Source: Schoenoplectus triqueter (taxonomy: Eukaryota > Streptophyta > Magnoliopsida > Poales > Cyperaceae). Taken from it: a DNA stretch of 28,261 nucleotides. The notes beneath the pieces are model-generated. The model saw nothing but the letters and a program-made list of their open reading frames with translations, had not been told where the DNA came from and searched no databases. The translations under genes were made by a program, and so were the position numbers. Below, in pieces: positions 27,297-28,261 of this stretch; position 1 is the stretch's first letter, and each line of letters begins with the position of its first letter. Location: assembly GCA_964058805.1 (NCBI GenBank), contig CAXKVV010001664.1:1-28261 (forward strand), written 5' to 3'.

Positions 27297-27318
27297 ATAT
27301 TTTTTTGTGGTAGTGACT

Positions 27319-27966
27319 TGAGCAATGTATAATGTGATAGTGCTATTTAAAGTTAGCAATATGTATCGTAAGAATAACCTTGTATATTATTTTTGTCAAT
27401 TCTTTTTTATTTCAATTCTGGAGCACTCTTTATATATACATTATCAATTAGTATACCATTTGATAATGTTAAACATTTTGTAATATTTAACAGTATGCTT
27501 GCCCCAAGAAAACAATACATTCATTTAATTAAAAAAGGTTCACAATGTTTCCTTAAATCACAAAAATCTCAAGAAGAATAGCATAATTTAGCAACTCATA
27601 TCCATCTAAAAAGTACAAAATAATTATCAAGCAACTGCTCCTATTTAACTGCATCAAGCTAAGCATATATAGCAAAATATTAAATTAGGTAGCTACTTCT
27701 AAGAATGATTCTAACCTCGTGCATCGGCAAAAAACAATTAAACTTCTGGATTGCTCATTCTTGAGCCATTGATGTTCGCATGACATAATAATACGTATGC
27801 CCACAAGCATATTAGATATTTTTCATATAATTTTAAAGTAAAATAAGAAATAAAATGATTTTTTACCTTTTTTCTTTTGTTTCTAGAATTATTAGTTGTA
27901 CTTTATCGGGCAGCTGTCTTCAATTTTGTTTTTCTACGAAGGGCATAATCAAAACTAGTAGCTTCC
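27319..27966. other. AT-rich stretch without a supported gene
   Basis: The frame at 27393-27581 is AT-rich, has no recognisable domain and is not called. The right part (about 27700-27966) is downstream, on the minus strand, of the Mutator-like transposase tail and may include its 3' untranslated region, but no element end is visible. Confidence 0.4.
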
Positions 27967-28261
27967 TTATATTTTTTCTGAATTGTGTTCACATTCCTAG
28001 CAATTCCCACATCCCACTTTGATGCTCTTTTTACTAATTTTGTTCTTTTTGACTATCTCTTCTGTTTTCTTTTTATTTTATAATGTCTGTAATATAGCTG
28101 AGTTACTCGAGAGATGTAACACTTTTTTCTTTAATTAAAATCTAGCAGTCTCGACTGCTACTTCAAAAAAAAAGACTCTCTCTTCTGGTTCTTTTTTTCT
28201 TGAATATTTTTTTGGTCTACCGGGTTGCTTCCTATACAGGAGAGGTTTAATAGGTTGAGCA
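27967..28261 (-). pseudogene. Mutator-like transposase C-terminal tail, decayed
   Basis: Reading in from the right edge on the minus strand, one frame gives AQPIKPLLYRKQPGRPKKYS, then RKKEPEERV. This is the GRPKK-type basic tail of plant MULE transposases. Further on in the same frame come NKISKKSIKVGCGNC, a stop, and ECEHNSEK: a CCHC zinc knuckle with Cys at 28011 and 28002 and His at 27987. The codon where the last Cys belongs is Ile. Stops at 28137, 28080, 27999 and 27969 show it is dead. The catalytic part would lie beyond 28261. The 28078-28160 part has no counterpart in the usual tail and may be an insertion. Confidence 0.7.

Larger units (their letters stand above)
26166..27315. mobile_element. 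Non-autonomous CACTA (En/Spm) element (1150 bp)
   Basis: It begins CACTACTAGAAAAAATTGAT and ends, reverse-complemented, CACTACCACAAAAAAATATT, the canonical CACTA terminus, with ACT duplications on both sides. Subterminal repeats of AGAACCGGTT/AACCGGTTCTAA occur in both orientations, about seven on the left (26271-26510) and five on the right (27164-27296). These correspond to transposase-binding repeats of the superfamily. No transposase ORF is present. A TATA-containing segment in the middle is described separately. Confidence 0.93.

Noticed and set aside
1..28261. Search for tRNA, rRNA, organelle-derived inserts and host exons.
   Set aside because: No cloverleaf B-box/A-box pairing, rRNA core, recognisable organelle gene or convincing exon was seen by eye; a computational scan could still find short ones.

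Overview
The window is eukaryotic nuclear DNA, most likely from a flowering plant. It is very AT-rich, has no operon-like gene packing, and its recognisable content is plant-type transposable-element debris: hAT, CACTA and Mutator-like DNA transposons, an RTE-clade LINE with the plant 3' tail, an L1-type LINE fragment with a plant zf-RVT domain, and a Copia-type LTR with an initiator-tRNA-Met primer-binding site. I see no intact protein-coding host gene, no rRNA or tRNA gene, no CRISPR array and no prokaryotic feature. Species cannot be named from this sequence.

Layout, left to right. 1-330 is a decayed GATGATCA-type minisatellite. 469-1203 is a 5'-truncated LINE flanked by a perfect 18-bp duplication. 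1942-2983 is a non-autonomous hAT element with a perfect 8-bp duplication. 2992-3265 is a decayed tandem array, and 4150-4312 is a hairpin MITE. 4515-7983 is a long, nearly complete but dead RTE LINE with tandem 5' monomers, endonuclease and reverse-transcriptase remains, and a (TTA)21 tract in its 3' region. 8667-9501 holds nested inverted-repeat material. 10717-11093 is a hAT MITE with a perfect 8-bp duplication. 11529-12237 is the 5' end of a minus-strand Copia element (LTR, PBS, leader, first gag codons), apparently inserted into an older hAT MITE whose remainder is 12238-12386.

13413-16717 is the most gene-like part: a 3.3-kb hAT transposon on the minus strand. It encodes a BED-finger transposase broken by a nonsense codon, a frameshift and a large internal deletion with duplicated filler sequence. 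It is bounded by CGGGT-rich subterminal arrays and a direct repeat. To its right lies a dense set of small elements: 17002-17159, 17331-17754, 17836-18193, 19213-19552, 19876-20630, 20639-21202, 21658-22061, 22098-22289 and 24153-24628. Many have their own target-site duplications. 26166-27315 is a complete non-autonomous CACTA element with ACT duplications and AACCGGTT subterminal repeats. The right edge (27970-28261) carries the C-terminal tail of a decayed Mutator-like transposase on the minus strand.

Nothing here works together as a pathway. The connecting theme is DNA transposons and their non-autonomous relatives, with at least six 8-bp (or near 8-bp) duplications that point to hAT activity. 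The stretches between elements are AT-rich and show no supported gene. No clearly new biological system is visible; the best leads are structural: LINE promoter monomers, hAT subterminal arrays shared with neighbouring MITEs, a gap-repair-like deletion junction, and a promoter-like core inside the CACTA element.
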